Shown: positions 35,701 through 42,646 of the stretch, piece by piece
How positions within the stretch are numbered: position 1 is the first letter of the stretch
Layout: each line of letters opens with the position of its first letter
Source of the DNA: Candidatus Propionivibrio dominans
Lineage (GTDB): Bacteria; Pseudomonadota; Gammaproteobacteria; Burkholderiales; Rhodocyclaceae
Direction: 5' to 3'
NCBI GenBank assembly: GCA_016709335.1
Contig: JADJNC010000006.1
Span: forward strand, 150,203 to 214,202
Length of the DNA: 64,000 bases
Made by a program: the position numbers and the translations under genes
The notes under the pieces: model-generated
The model's input: only the letters and a program-made list of their open reading frames with translations
Told to the model about the DNA's origin: nothing
Database searches by the model: none

Positions 35701-35969
35701 AACTGATCCGGCGCGCGTCCTGGTGCCAGTCGGTGCGAAGCAGCAAGCGCCTTGCCATGCTGCTCCATTTGATCGGCAGTGAACAACTCCGAACGCAATG
35801 GAGGCAATGCAGGTTCTTCATCAGTGTGAATGCGCGGCAAACCGCTGCCGCCAATCCGCGTTTTGAACTGACGCAGATATTCGGCGAGCTTCACGGCAGC
35901 ATTCAATTGAAGGTCACCTTTCCGGATGCAATGGTATAAACCGAAGAAACGCTGAACAGTCCACGGCAA
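26772..35969 (-). CDS. ndvB: Cyclic beta-1,2-glucan synthase (NdvB/ChvB family)
   Basis: 3065 residues from ATG 35969, or 3044 from a TTG at 35906 that has GGAAAGG upstream; known NdvB proteins are about 2830. Domain order: a soluble N-terminal region; membrane helices near 455-530; a GT84 domain with TLDTDTQLPR (~710), GEGSFIGKGIYDVDAF and RYRWIRGDWQ (~860); more helices near 930-1000 and 1110-1150; glucoamylase-like and carbohydrate-binding repeats; and a C-terminal GH94 phosphorylase domain with GSGDWNDGMNLVG (~2741) that sets glucan length. It makes periplasmic cyclic osmoregulated glucans from UDP-glucose. No ndvA exporter is next to it. GlgC at 46.9 kb makes ADP-glucose, not UDP-glucose. 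Confidence 0.93.
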   Translation of the reverse strand: MPWTVQRFFGLYHCIRKGDLQLNAAVKLAEYLRQFKTRIGGSGLPRIHTDEEPALPPLRSELFTADQMEQHGKALAASHRLAPGRAPDQLLVRLAANESTLVSVCNLLAAAISENHRISPAGEWLLDNFYLIEEQIRTAKRHLPKGYSRDLPRLENLPSGASGPSAGCPRVYDIALEIISHGDGRVDTEVLSRFVAAYQTVTALKLGELWATPIMLRLAVIENLRRVAVGIAVGRVELNLANAWADTMTETAEKDPKSLILVIADMARSNPPMTSAFVAELARRLQGRGPALALPLTWIEQHLSESGLTIEQLVQLENQQQAADQVSISNSIGSLRVIGAVDWREFVETLSVVEQALLEDPGGVYGRMDFATRDRYRHAIEEIAKKGRLTEDEVARKAVDLARTGTTVNAGNGIGERARHIGFYLIDLGLPELERAADVRFSGLEILRRTAARFPLLLYLGPILLITALLTRALLAQTEPGLHFAGLSVGVNVGLSGLLLLLFGTFSLLAASQLAVALVNWLATLLVKPHALPRMDFSKGIPAQSRTLVVVPTMLTSVQNIEHLIEVLEVRFLANRDDCLHFGLLTDFADADQESLPADEPLVQLAQERIDELNAKYVSAANQTGDDIFFLFHRPRRWNPQEGIWMGYERKRGKLADLNALLRSAGCESQRGAVGALCAEVSRDSRSESRSSSFSHLAGNTAVLCGVKYVITLDTDTQLPRDAARLFVGAMAHPLNRPCYDEAKQRVVAGYGIMQPRVAISLPGTRNSRYARLYGGEPGIDPYTRAVSDVYQDVFGEGSFIGKGIYDVDAFEQALGNRFPENLILSHDLLEGCYVRAGLLSDVQLFEDYPARYSADVNRRYRWIRGDWQLAGWLLRQVPGRSRARDAGNRAGQGEAANDPMPSRNVVNTRQINPLSLLSQWKLIDNLRRSLAPAALTLLLLLGWTLQSSAAGWTVSVLGILVIPGLFALILDLLRKPDEVLLQQHLAAVARSALRHGQQVAFELACLPYEAYYSLDAIARTAWRMRVAQRRLLEWNPSSETEREAARKSAAHGHSEVSELATSYRSMWIAPAIASALAVHLASENPAALAVAAPILLLWLAAPFIAWWISRPLTRRKASLSAEQTFFLRMLARRIWEFFHSFVGPEDHWLPPDNIQEYRSAAVAHRTSPTNIGLALLANLSAYDFGFIPAGQLARRTANTLHTMDSLERYRGHFYNWYDTRTLEPLAPMYISTVDSGNLAGHLLTLRAGLLAVADDRIIDARLFNGLNDTFRILEDVLEDEADRVVAGLLVAFRHALDSVSATPPDTLAAMHASLDRLESGAAGLLAPFVGTVDVIDDYAPENEEKRQEARKWAQALERQCRESLDELTFLAPWLLLTTAPGGLAACFTRIDEFASITSIPSLRELARLDAGLCQKIGRRLDTATPPGENALTSGQRVWLADLQRAIQAASERARARMTAIDRLIVQTGEFAHMEYDFLFDKSRHLLSIGYNVGEHRMDAGFYDLLASEVRLGCFVAIAQGQLPQESWFALGRLLTGTGGDPVLLSWSGSMFEYLMPLLVMPSYDNTLLDQTCKAAVARQIEYGKQRGVPWGMSESGYNTVDVHLNYQYRAFGVPGLGLKRGLAEDLVVAPYASVLALMVAPEAACLNLERLAGKGFMGRFGFFEAIDYTPARQRRGQTCAVVRSYMAHHQGMSLLALAYLLLDRPMQRRFASDRLFQAVLLLLQERIPKVTALFSHTARLSGVRSTPLASELPIRLFSSPDTAVPEVQLLSNGRYHVMVTNAGGGYSRWKDLAVTRWREDGTCDNWGSFCYIRELTRGAGGTGDPFWSAAHQPTLRRAKKYEAIFSEGHAEFRRRDPVDASASVGLVGGGYFETHTEIVVSPEDDIELRRVRITNRSRQRREIEVTSYAEVVIAAPASDTLHPAFSNLFVQTEIMRERRAILCTRRPRSRDEQAPWMLHLMAVHGAVIGQVSYETDRARFIGRGRSAADPLAMSTSAALSGAEGSVLDPIVAIRHSLTLDAGQSVTVDTVTGMAETRDQAVSLIDKYQDRHLADRVLDLAWTHSQVVLRQLNASEIDAQLHARLASSVIYANAGLRADAAVQIMNRRGQSGLWGYAISGDLPIVLLQIGDAANIGLVRQLVQAHAYWRMKGLAVDLVIWNEDHAGYRQQLQEQIVGLITSGIEASVIDRPGGIFVRQAEQISGEDRILFQSVARALITDSRGSLEEQLDDRHLAAVLPPQLKPIRAHRPESAHADAAPGRDLILFNGLGGFAADGREYVIVLPPGQVTPAPWVNVLANPHFGSIVSENGVAYTWSENAHEFRLTPWHNDPVSDASGEALYLRDEQSGHFWSPTPLPVRAETTYVVRHGFGYSVFETRSGGIRSELWVYVALDAAVKFSVLKVRNESGRPRRLSATGYVEWVLGDVRAKSAMHVHTEIAADSGVLYARNPYSTEFSDRLAFFDVDDPARTLTGDRAEFIGRNGSLQNPAAMKRTRLSGKVGAGLDPCAALQVNFELSDGQEREIVFRLGVGRTADEAGKLVQRSRGAVAARGALEAVRQHWKRTLGAVQVETPDPALDVLANGWLMYQTLACRIWARSGYYQSGGAFGFRDQLQDVMALIHAEPGLLREHLLLCASRQYQEGDVQHWWHPPSGRGVRTHCSDDYLWLPLAVSRYVLGSGDSGVLDEPVLFLEGRPVNPEDDSYYDLPGRSNEVASLYEHCVRAIGNGLHFGAHGLPLIGSGDWNDGMNLVGIGGKGESVWLAFFLCQVLRQFAPLAAAHGDPAFAELCTEEGARLRRSIEQHGWDGQWYRRAYFDDGTPLGSAGNAECRIDSISQSWSVLSGAGDGQRSRLAMQAVDQHLVRRDDALVQLLDPPFDTANLDPGYIRGYVPGVRENGGQYTHAAIWTAMAFAALGERERAWEVLTLINPVNHALTAQAVAIYKVEPYVVTADVYALTPHTGRGGWSWYTGSAGWMYRLILESLLGLRLEGSALHFAPCLPADWTSFKINYRYRETMYSITVEQTQTDDDDMSGVTSVWVDGVEQSDKAIPLVDDQQEHRVEVAVNA

Positions 35970-35987
35970 AGGGTCAGTGCCCGATTT

Positions 35988-36016
35988 TCTGGATTCCGGC
36001 GTTCGCCGGAATGACG
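35988..36016. repeat. Single hairpin of the CTGGATTCCGG ... CCGGAATGACG family
   Basis: CTGGATTCCGGCGTTCGCCGGAATGACG-type hairpin just outside the glucan synthase start. It is the only locus in the window where the unit occurs singly. Confidence 0.65.
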
Positions 36017-36118
36017 TTTAGACACTTGTTCAGCGGCTCCCCAAGAGCGAAGAGCACGCGAGTCTTTGCCGCACGTGCAACCCGGCAATGGCTCGCGGTA
36101 TTGCTTCACATGCTTCGC

Positions 36119-36433
36119 TTACTTCATGCGCATGTCGTTCCTGACGGATTTCACGCCACTGATACTGCGTGCCACTTCAACCGCTTTGTTCGCTGCGGCC
36201 TGCGAGCTGACGAAGCCACTCAGTTGAACGACGCCCTTGAAGGTCTCGACGTTGATTTCGGCGGATTTCAGTGTCGGCTCATTCATTACGGCGGCCTTCA
36301 CCTTGGTGGTAATAACGGTATCGTCGACGTACTCGCCGGTACCCTCCTGCTTCGTCGTGGACGCGCAACCGACGGCGGTTATCAGCATAACGGCCATAAA
36401 AAATGCAGACAGATATTTGCCAAGCTGTTTCAT
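36119..36433 (-). CDS. BON-domain lipoprotein
   Basis: 104 residues from ATG 36433. The lipobox ITAVGC gives C23. A single BON domain (about 37-104; [38 protein letters not shown]) ends the protein. BON domains bind membranes or polymers in osmotic and envelope stress (OsmY, DolP). It is nearly identical in its BON part to the C-terminus of the 53184 protein. The frame stays open upstream into the EAL fragment with no stop; palindrome site 6 and its TATCCT mark its own promoter. Confidence 0.88.
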   Translation of the reverse strand: MKQLGKYLSAFFMAVMLITAVGCASTTKQEGTGEYVDDTVITTKVKAAVMNEPTLKSAEINVETFKGVVQLSGFVSSQAAANKAVEVARSISGVKSVRNDMRMK

Positions 36434-36526
36434 GATTGATTCTCCAGAGTGGGTTGAGATAAGGCTTCTTTCACACGCAAGGTGTAGAAACCTGGAGTCA
36501 GGATAGCCAGGAAGGCATTTGCCGTC

Positions 36527-36542
36527 GGTACGCTGGCGCACA
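36527..36542 (-). promoter_or_regulatory. 16-bp palindrome site 6, upstream of the BON lipoprotein
   Basis: GGTACGCTGGCGCACA, with one arm base deviating at the left end. TATCCT at 36505-36500 has the exact spacing, and the predicted start near 36493 gives a 60-base leader. Confidence 0.7.
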
Positions 36543-36570
36543 TAGCGCCACGCGGCGGTGCTCACACGAC

Positions 36571-36868
36571 TTAAGGAAACAAGAAACGAGAGTCCTTGTC
36601 CCTCGGCGCATTGCCGCGTCTGCAGGAAAGCCAGTTGCTCCTGCGTTTCAACACCCTCGGCAATGACCCGCTGCTGAAGATTTTTCCCCATCCCGATCAC
36701 CGCGCCGACGATGGTCGCGCCGTCGGCATTGATGGCGATGTCGCGCACGAAGGACTGGTCGATCTTCAGCGTGTCGATCGGGAAGCGCTTGAGATAGCTC
36801 AGGCTCGAATAACCCGTACCGAAGTCATCGATGGCCAGCTTCACCCCCCATTGCCTTGAGTGCTTCAA
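36571..36868 (-). pseudogene. C-terminal half of the EAL domain in a shifted frame
   Basis: This frame encodes [35 protein letters not shown] and [16 protein letters not shown], the second half of an EAL phosphodiesterase. It joins the preceding GGDEF-EAL frame seamlessly ([13 protein letters not shown]) if the C6 run at 36844-36849 is shortened by one. Near 36575 a stop (SRFLFP*) exists in another frame, so the end may be disturbed as well: as written the frame runs on into the BON gene. It should be read as the 3' end of the 36825-39035 gene. Confidence 0.8.
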
Positions 36869-39035
36869 GCACCGACGCCGAGGCCTGGGTGTCGTGCATG
36901 ATGATGCTTTCGGTCAATTCCAGTTCGAGATACGAGGGCGGCAACCCGGTCTCCTTGAGAATCAGGGCAACGCCTTCCACGAAGTTGCTGTGCCTGAACT
37001 CGACGGCGGAAACATTGACCGACACAGGCACGGCGCGCAGGCCCGCAGCCAGCCAGGCCTGGACTTGCCGGCAGGCTTCGCGCAATACCCAGCGACCGAT
37101 CGGCACGATCAGGCCGCACTCTTCCGCGACCGGCACGAACTGCCCGGGGAGGATGAGTCCAAGTTCCGGATCCTGCCAGAGAATCAGGGCTTCGCATCCG
37201 GTTATCGCGCCTGAAACAAGGTCGATCTGCGGCTGGTAGTGCAACAGAAACTCGTCCTGCCTGAGGGCACGGCGCAGGCTGTTTTCGATAAATAGCCGAC
37301 GTACCGCGCGAGTGTTCATTTCAGCCCTGAAGAACTGGTAGTTGTTGCGACCGATGGTCTTGGCGTGATACATCGCGGTGTCCGCGTTCTGCATCATGGT
37401 GTCGGTGTTCTGGATTGTGCTAAGGGCACTGACGCCGTCATCCGGAAAGACGCTGATGCCGATGCTCAGGGTGACATGGAGTTCGTGTCCGCCGACCAAG
37501 TGAGGCCTGGCGAACGCGTCAATCAAGGTTTCGGCAACGTGGGCCGCATCCTGTGTCTGCTCGATTTCGGCCAGCAGGATCACGAACTCGTCGCCGCCCT
37601 GTCGGCTGACCGTGTCCGTCGCGCGTACTTTCGCCAACAGGCGCTCGGCAACCGACTGCAGCAGCAGGTCGCCGATCGCATGCCCAAGCGAGTCGTTGAT
37701 ATTCTTGAAATGATCCAGATCCAGGAATAGCAGAGCGACCTGCTTGCGGTGGCGCCGGGCCAGCCCGATGGCCTGGGTCAGGCGTTCGGTCAGCAGCAGG
37801 CGATTGGGCAAGCCGGTGAGGAAGTCGTGCTGCGCCAGATGAGTCATCTTGAGGGCCATGAAGCGCGTTTCGCTGACATCATGGAAGACCATGACGGCGC
37901 CGGTAACCCGGCCACCCCGGTCGTGGATCGGCGCCGAGGAATCCTCGATCGCCGACTCGAAGCCGTCGCGGCGGATCAGCACACAATCCGCAGCCAGCCC
38001 CACGGTACGGTCCTCTTCAATGGCGCGCTGCGCCGGATTCGTGGCAGCTTCGCGCGTCGTACCGTTGATGATCCTGAACACCTCGGCCAGCGGCCTGCCG
38101 ATCGCGTCCTCCCGAGACCAGCCGGTCATCGCCTCGGCCACCAGATTCAGATAAGTCACCTTGCCCGGCAAGTCGGAACACAGCACCGCGTCACCGATCG
38201 AGTTGAGCGTGACCTGGGCACGTTCTTTTTCCTCGAACAGGGCTTCTTCTGCCCTACGCAACTTCAATTCGCCCGCCTTGCGCTCGGTGATGTCCTCAAG
38301 CGTTTTCACCCGACCGAGACCTTGCACCCCGTCGAGCATCGGGGCACTGCTGACGCGAGTCCACACGACACTCCCGTCTTCCCGCAAAAAGCGGTATTCC
38401 GTCTGGAATGGTTCCTTGCCCATCGCAGCGGCGCGCCACTCGGCAAGCACCTGCGGGCGATCTTCCGGATGGATCGCCGTGGTCCACCGGGTACCGAGCG
38501 TCTGCTCGAAGGACAGTCCCGAAATCCTGTGATAGGCGACGTTGGTGTAGATGCATGCCCCCTGCGCATCGGCTACGAAGATGCCCAGCGGGGAAGCATC
38601 GCTCATCTCGCGGAAGCGTGCCTCACTGATTTGCAGCGCTTCCCGGCTCGCTTTGCGCTCGATCAGGTAATGCAGGGCGCGTGGTAACCAGTGCGCGTCG
38701 ACATGGTTTTTGACGAGATAGTCCTGCGCTCCACGCTGTACAGCCAGGTTGGCGCTTGCTTCGTCGCCGGCTTCGGAAAGTACCATGATCACGGCATTCG
38801 GCGCCGCCTTGAACACCTGATCGAAAGTCGTCAGGCCCTGGCTGTCGGGCAGCGTCAGGTCAAGCAGGATTACATCGAAATCTTCCCTGCCGATTCGTTC
38901 GAGCGCAGCGCAAAGTTGCGTTACCCGCTCGACATGAAATGAATTGCCTCGCGTGCCCTCCAGAGCCTCCTGGATCAGGCGGGCATCGGCGGCATCGTCT
39001 TCAACGAGCAGAACGGTAGTCGGTTTATCGTTCAT
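36825..39035 (-). CDS. Receiver-PAS-PAS-GGDEF-EAL cyclic-di-GMP protein, frame broken in EAL
   Basis: 736 residues from ATG 39035 up to the frameshift. It begins with a receiver domain ([13 protein letters not shown], acceptor Asp in [10 protein letters not shown]), then two PAS domains, then GGDEF ([11 protein letters not shown] intact, so synthase-competent), then EAL ([25 protein letters not shown]). The frame ends in [12 protein letters not shown], which is not EAL sequence; the true continuation lies one base away (36571-36868). The family makes or breaks c-di-GMP. It stands alone, with no kinase beside it. The longer ATG at 39116 is not supported by a ribosome site. Confidence 0.88.
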   Translation of the reverse strand: MNDKPTTVLLVEDDAADARLIQEALEGTRGNSFHVERVTQLCAALERIGREDFDVILLDLTLPDSQGLTTFDQVFKAAPNAVIMVLSEAGDEASANLAVQRGAQDYLVKNHVDAHWLPRALHYLIERKASREALQISEARFREMSDASPLGIFVADAQGACIYTNVAYHRISGLSFEQTLGTRWTTAIHPEDRPQVLAEWRAAAMGKEPFQTEYRFLREDGSVVWTRVSSAPMLDGVQGLGRVKTLEDITERKAGELKLRRAEEALFEEKERAQVTLNSIGDAVLCSDLPGKVTYLNLVAEAMTGWSREDAIGRPLAEVFRIINGTTREAATNPAQRAIEEDRTVGLAADCVLIRRDGFESAIEDSSAPIHDRGGRVTGAVMVFHDVSETRFMALKMTHLAQHDFLTGLPNRLLLTERLTQAIGLARRHRKQVALLFLDLDHFKNINDSLGHAIGDLLLQSVAERLLAKVRATDTVSRQGGDEFVILLAEIEQTQDAAHVAETLIDAFARPHLVGGHELHVTLSIGISVFPDDGVSALSTIQNTDTMMQNADTAMYHAKTIGRNNYQFFRAEMNTRAVRRLFIENSLRRALRQDEFLLHYQPQIDLVSGAITGCEALILWQDPELGLILPGQFVPVAEECGLIVPIGRWVLREACRQVQAWLAAGLRAVPVSVNVSAVEFRHSNFVEGVALILKETGLPPSYLELELTESIIMHDTQASASVLEALKAMGGEAGHR

Positions 39036-39190
39036 GCCATGAGCTTCCGTAAGAATTGCGAACGAGATCAGCGCGCAAATAAAATCTGGCCTTCGCGACA
39101 ATAATCGCTGCGCCACAAGCAGCCATTTGTCAGCCCTTGATTGGTTCAGGGCCGCGATAATTTATTATGGTACTAACTCTTCAAACTCGG

Positions 39191-39290
39191 CCATTCCGGG
39201 CTTGACCCGTAATCCAGTTCGTTTATCAAACGGTTTTTTACATCATGATCAGATAGACGAATCTGGATTCCGGCTTGCGCCGGAATGACA
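39191..39290. repeat. Composite dispersed repeat pair
   Basis: The left hairpin CCATTCCGGGCTTGACCCGTAATCCAG (one arm decayed) and the right hairpin CTGGATTCCGGCTTGCGCCGGAATGAC are separated by mirrored TTCGTTTATCAAAC / AGATAGACGAA ends. It fills much of the 290-bp gap behind the ferritin-like gene; the rest shows no gene. Confidence 0.7.
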
Positions 39291-39406
39291 GTGGTATATT
39301 GAATCAATTTATCATGGCCTCAAGGCCAAATGGTCAGGCCGGCAATAAGCGCCACAAAGCAGAGAGGCAGGCTGTTCAGGATTGACCGAGCAACCTGTCA
39401 TGCTCA

Positions 39407-39691
39407 CTAATCTGTAATAGGTTTATCGGTGAACAAGTAGTCGGTGAGTTCATCGGAAAACTTTACATCCTTGCGCCGAATCCACTCCAGCAGCATGGAG
39501 GCATGCTCTTTTTCCTCGTCACGGTTGTGCTCGATGATGGCCTTGAGTTCACTGTCCTGGCATGCATCGACACGCTGGTTATACCAGTCAATCGCTTCCA
39601 GTTCTTCCATCAGGGAAACGATGGCTCGGTGCATGTCGCGCGTTGTGGCCGACAGTTCTTCAATGGGCTCGTGATAACCGATACTGGACAT
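39407..39691 (-). CDS. Encapsulated-ferritin-like protein (EncFtn family) without cargo tail
   Basis: 94 residues that align closely with Rhodospirillum rubrum EncFtn from memory: HRAIVSLMEELEAIDWYNQRVDA and HNRDEEKEHASMLLEWIRRKD. The ferroxidase residues of that protein (E32, Y39, E62, H65) correspond to E30, Y37, E60 and H63 here, all conserved. EncFtn forms a decamer of dimers that oxidises Fe(II) and passes it to an encapsulin nanocompartment. Here the protein stops at FTDKPITD, without the C-terminal encapsulin-targeting peptide, and no encapsulin gene is in the window. It may work free in the cytosol. Confidence 0.85.
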   Translation of the reverse strand: MSSIGYHEPIEELSATTRDMHRAIVSLMEELEAIDWYNQRVDACQDSELKAIIEHNRDEEKEHASMLLEWIRRKDVKFSDELTDYLFTDKPITD

Positions 39692-39824
39692 TTCATTCTC
39701 CTGATGATTGCAGGGTTGCTGATTGGAAATTAATCACTTTGTTGCAGGTATGCCGTTCGATCCTGAACGGCGCATCCTTGATTCTCTCGCTGATATCGCG
39801 ACACGAAGGCGATGTGTCGACTGT

Positions 39825-40163
39825 TTATCGCGCTCGCTCCTCCGACACCATGCCGCCACTCTTCCGTGACTCCCCTGAGGTGCTGCTTCCTGCTTCGCTT
39901 GACACACCAACACTCCGTTCCGCCTGGGGGCTTCGCTTGTTGCGCAGATTTCCTTCCCAGTTGCACGTCATCGAATTGCATCGGTAGCGACGAATCGGCA
40001 TCAAGATGCTGACCAGCATATCGACGAGTCGACGCGATATGCGGAACACAGGCGAGTTGCAGCTCGGACATGTTAGTGAAAAAGTTGCAGGGTCAGCATC
40101 CACATTGGGCCGCAATGGATGGATGAAGCGACTATTGATCGTCATGATTTTACTTGTCTCCAT
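39825..40163 (-). CDS. Hypothetical protein with four-cysteine zinc ribbon
   Basis: 112 residues. CPSC and C-x4-C (YRCNSMTCNWEGN) bracket a basic segment (RRLVDMLVSILMPIRRYR), a compact zinc-ribbon arrangement I have seen in small conserved hypothetical proteins of betaproteobacteria. The Ser/Arg-rich C-terminal third (about 80-112) appears non-conserved. The second Met (MTINSRF) may be the start. Function is unknown; nucleic-acid binding is possible. Confidence 0.55.
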   Translation of the reverse strand: METSKIMTINSRFIHPLRPNVDADPATFSLTCPSCNSPVFRISRRLVDMLVSILMPIRRYRCNSMTCNWEGNLRNKRSPQAERSVGVSSEAGSSTSGESRKSGGMVSEERAR

Positions 40164-40302
40164 GATTCACCTGCACCGGCAACCCTGACGCGGTGCGTTG
40201 CAATACGCCGCGCACCGCGAGGTCGCGAGTAGATACTCCTGCCGTCTGATCGATTACTATCGGTGCGCAGTTGTAAGCAGGACATCGTCTTCAACGCTGC
40301 CT

Positions 40303-40668
40303 TCAGCCAGCGCCGTCTTCCCTGAATGAGCGGCGACTGAGGAGAAAGGCGGCGAGCAGTCCGGCCAGCGCGGCAACTCCGATAATCTTCATCGGGTTAT
40401 CCCGGACGTAATCCTGGGTGGCTTCGGCGGCACTGCAAGCCTTGCTGGTGGCCGCAATTCGCGCATCGTTGAGTCTGGTTCTGGCCTCGCCCAGCCTCGT
40501 TTCGATCCTCGATATGCCTCCTGGTAAAAATGAGAAACAGGGCGAGCGCACGGTGCTAACCGCGCATCTTCGCCAATGGCGAGGAAGCGATCTGTAGTAC
40601 CCAATCGGGTATCGGCATTCCTCTGTTTCGAATCCTGTTCCTCGGCAGACACCAAGTCTGTGCGACAA
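40303..40668 (-). pseudogene. DUF883-family protein, N-terminus unclear or degraded
   Basis: The C-terminal 60 residues are recognisably DUF883: RLGEARTRLNDARIAATSKA, QDYVRDNPMKIIGVAALAG and LLAAFLLSRR with its single membrane anchor (ElaB/YqjD type, ribosome- or membrane-associated stress proteins). The usual N-terminal amphipathic helix is not found in this frame: the upstream codons read like untranslated DNA, and the predicted promoter (CAGGAT, start near 40625) lies inside the open frame. Either a rare start near GTG 40549 is used or the 5' part carries frameshifts. Confidence 0.5.
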
Positions 40669-40674
40669 CGCACA
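40659..40674 (-). promoter_or_regulatory. 16-bp palindrome site 7, upstream of the DUF883 gene
   Basis: TGTGCGACAACGCACA. The leftward CAGGAT (40637-40632) fits the spacing; the rightward hexamer does not. It lies 58 bp from site 8, so the two form a divergent pair. Confidence 0.65.
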
Positions 40675-40732
40675 GAAGGCACTTGCAAACGTTACTTAAC
40701 TGCAGAAAATCTTTTGAGCAATAACCAGGAAA

Positions 40733-40748
40733 TGTGCGCTGCCGCACA
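40733..40748 (+). promoter_or_regulatory. 16-bp palindrome site 8, upstream of the DUF3309 gene
   Basis: TGTGCGCTGCCGCACA. CATCTT at 40770-40775 has the exact spacing, with a predicted start near 40782, 13 bases before an ATG at 40795 that is in frame with the DUF3309 gene. Confidence 0.65.
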
Positions 40749-40967
40749 GACGCTTTCCCTCATTTGAGCCATCTTGAACTCAAGGACAGGGCGATGACCA
40801 TCGGTAATACCGGTGGGCACCGCAAGGTTCGTGATAGAACTACCGCCTCATGGGAGCAACTGAAGAAACAGTTTGAAAACTGCTTCGAAAGTGTCTGGAA
40901 ATGCAGCATTGGCGGACTGCGGGATTGTTATCAGGCACGGCTCGGACTGGATGAAAGGAGAAATGAA

Positions 40968-41126
40968 ATGTCACTAGGATTTATTCTGCTGATTGTGTTG
41001 ATTTTGATGCTTCTTGGGGCGATTCCAAGCTGGCCGCACAGCCGGGAATGGGGTTACGGCCCCAGCGGTGGTATCGGGCTGGTGCTGCTGATACTGGTTG
41101 TCCTGATGTTGATGGGCAGGTTATAG
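40968..41126 (+). CDS. DUF3309-family small membrane protein
   Basis: 52 residues from ATG 40968 (AAAGGAG upstream). Two hydrophobic segments (GFILLIVLILMLLGAIP and GIGLVLLILVVLMLMGRL) flank the family motif SWPHSREWGYGPSGG. It is an inner-membrane protein of unknown, probably stress-related role. The same frame is open upstream to an ATG at 40795 that would add a 58-residue hydrophilic extension (WEQLKKQFENCFESVWKC); whether this is translated is unclear. It is controlled by palindrome site 8. Confidence 0.88.
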   Translation: MSLGFILLIVLILMLLGAIPSWPHSREWGYGPSGGIGLVLLILVVLMLMGRL

Positions 41127-41132
41127 CGCATT

Positions 41133-41164
41133 CCCCGATCGCTTGCGGAATGGAGCGGTCGGGG
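41133..41164 (+). terminator. Stem-loop behind the DUF3309 gene
   Basis: CCCCGATCGCT pairs with AGCGGTCGGGG (11 pairs, one G-T) around a 10-base loop. No T tract follows, so it may be an attenuator or RNA-stability hairpin rather than a true terminator. Confidence 0.45.
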
Positions 41165-41284
41165 ATGTGCGTGGCGTCATAGGCCATCAAGAGTCTCTGT
41201 TTTGACAAGCGGATCGGACTGCGGAATGTCGAGTTACAGGTGTCGCCTTGTACGTTTGACTTGCTGTCTATGAAAGGAAGAAAA

Positions 41285-41449
41285 ATGCTTCATTATGCTA
41301 TCGTGTTTCTGATCATCGCGCTGGTGGCTGCACTGCTGGGCTTTACCGGTATTGCGGCCAGCGCCGTCGGGATCGCCAAAATCCTTTTCTACATATTTAT
41401 CCTGCTGTTTCTCGCATCGCTTATCGTCGGAATGATACGTCGCAGGTAA
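41285..41449 (+). CDS. DUF1328-family small membrane protein (YtjA-like)
   Basis: 54 residues from ATG 41285 behind AAAGGAAG; a GTG at 41240 in the same frame has no ribosome site. Two membrane segments ([21 protein letters not shown] and [19 protein letters not shown]) end in MIRRR. Typical length and sequence for DUF1328 proteins, which are often induced in stationary phase or envelope stress. It could be co-transcribed with DUF3309 (158 bp upstream). Confidence 0.9.
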   Translation: MLHYAIVFLIIALVAALLGFTGIAASAVGIAKILFYIFILLFLASLIVGMIRRR

Positions 41450-41478
41450 GCGTCACCCGATCAAGGGAACAAGTGGCC

Positions 41479-42054
41479 TCACTTTACGCTGGCGATGTCG
41501 CGCTCGATGTACGGTAGATGTTCGGTCCATCCATCGAGGCACTTCAGGTAGATGCCAGGTTGGCAATCTTTACTATCTCTTCTCTTGAGTCCGAACACAC
41601 GCTCTCGTGGAATGCCAGCCTCGGCGTATGCATTGAAGTCTGTCGAGGAGTCCCCGTATGCATAGGACAGGCGCCAGCCGCCCTGAAGGTAAGCGGCGAG
41701 TACTCGCGCCTTGAATTTATCGGCTTGGTCTCGCTCCTCTCCGGATTGCGCGACGTGGAGGCTCCCCTCCGGAAATCCGTTCTGACGAAGCCAACTTGGC
41801 AAGCCAGCTTGAAATAGCGGGATGCGAGTAGAAAGATAGATGATCTTGTATCCCTTCGCTGATAAGGCGTGAATTGCCTCGGCCGCTCCCGGGCGTGGTT
41901 CATACACAGCCATGTTCTGTGGCGTGAGGGTTCCGTCGATGTCAAGGACCACAGCGTGTCCCTGAGACCGAGAAGGCGACGGTACTTCCACCTGTGGAAT
42001 TTTGGCGCAGCCCCACACCGATAGAGCAATGATGAGTAGTGGAAGATGGCGCAT
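41479..42054 (-). CDS. HAD-superfamily acid phosphatase-like lipoprotein
   Basis: 191 residues. Lipobox SVWGC (C16). The HAD motif I is DIDGTL with D38 and D40; motif II is YLSTR; the third and fourth motifs are K (DKFKARVL) and YGDSSTDFNAYAEAG. The small cap-less form resembles LNS2/Lipin-like or class B-type phosphatases. It is lipid-anchored in the periplasm and predicted to dephosphorylate an unknown small substrate. All catalytic residues seem present. Confidence 0.8.
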   Translation of the reverse strand: MRHLPLLIIALSVWGCAKIPQVEVPSPSRSQGHAVVLDIDGTLTPQNMAVYEPRPGAAEAIHALSAKGYKIIYLSTRIPLFQAGLPSWLRQNGFPEGSLHVAQSGEERDQADKFKARVLAAYLQGGWRLSYAYGDSSTDFNAYAEAGIPRERVFGLKRRDSKDCQPGIYLKCLDGWTEHLPYIERDIASVK

Positions 42055-42208
42055 GTAGTCTTCTCAGGTGGTTGATTTGCTGTGTAGCGGGCCGAATTGC
42101 AATTACGGTAATTTTCAGGTCTGCTGCATGGCTGCATTTTTTCTGCTCGTCAATCACGGAAATCGGAAAGCCCAGATTAAAAAAATCCGGGTTGAGCGCC
42201 TCGCCGTC

Positions 42209-42592
42209 TCAATAACCGCCCAAAACCCTGAGCCGCGCGCGCAGGGCTTCGACTTCATCTAGCAATTGCAGCGCCAGTGCGGCCCCGGCAAGGTTGACGC
42301 CAAGGTCGCGCTGTAGGCGCAGGGCGACCGTGGCGCGGTGCATGTGAATGCCGCTGAAGCGCCAGCGATGAGGCTCACGACCAAGGGGCGCGAGCACCCC
42401 TTCCTCGACCAGTTCGACAATGCTTTCAGAACGAACTGCGCAGGCGCGGCAAAGCTCAGCCAGCGTCAGTTCGTTCAGCTCTTCGAGGATGATTCCGCTC
42501 AGTTGTGGCAACATCCTGGTTTCGCTCGCTGCGTCAGACGCCGACGAATCTGGCGTGGGCCTGCCCTGAAACTCCGTTTTATCGTTCGTCAT
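42209..42592 (-). CDS. cbpM: Chaperone-modulator protein CbpM
   Basis: 127 residues. MerR-like helical domain in the middle (LTLAELCRACAVRSESIVELVEEGVLAPLG) then RWRFSGIHMHRATVALRLQRDLGVNLAGAALALQLLDEVEALRARL, the standard CbpM pattern. CbpM binds the J-domain of CbpA and inhibits its co-chaperone and DNA-binding activities. It lies 54 bp downstream of cbpA on the same strand, the conserved operon order. Confidence 0.92.
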   Translation of the reverse strand: MTNDKTEFQGRPTPDSSASDAASETRMLPQLSGIILEELNELTLAELCRACAVRSESIVELVEEGVLAPLGREPHRWRFSGIHMHRATVALRLQRDLGVNLAGAALALQLLDEVEALRARLRVLGGY

Positions 42593-42646
42593 GATTACAC
42601 TCCCAGTCCGCTACGCGGATTGAACCCTGGAACTGTTCGGCCATGT

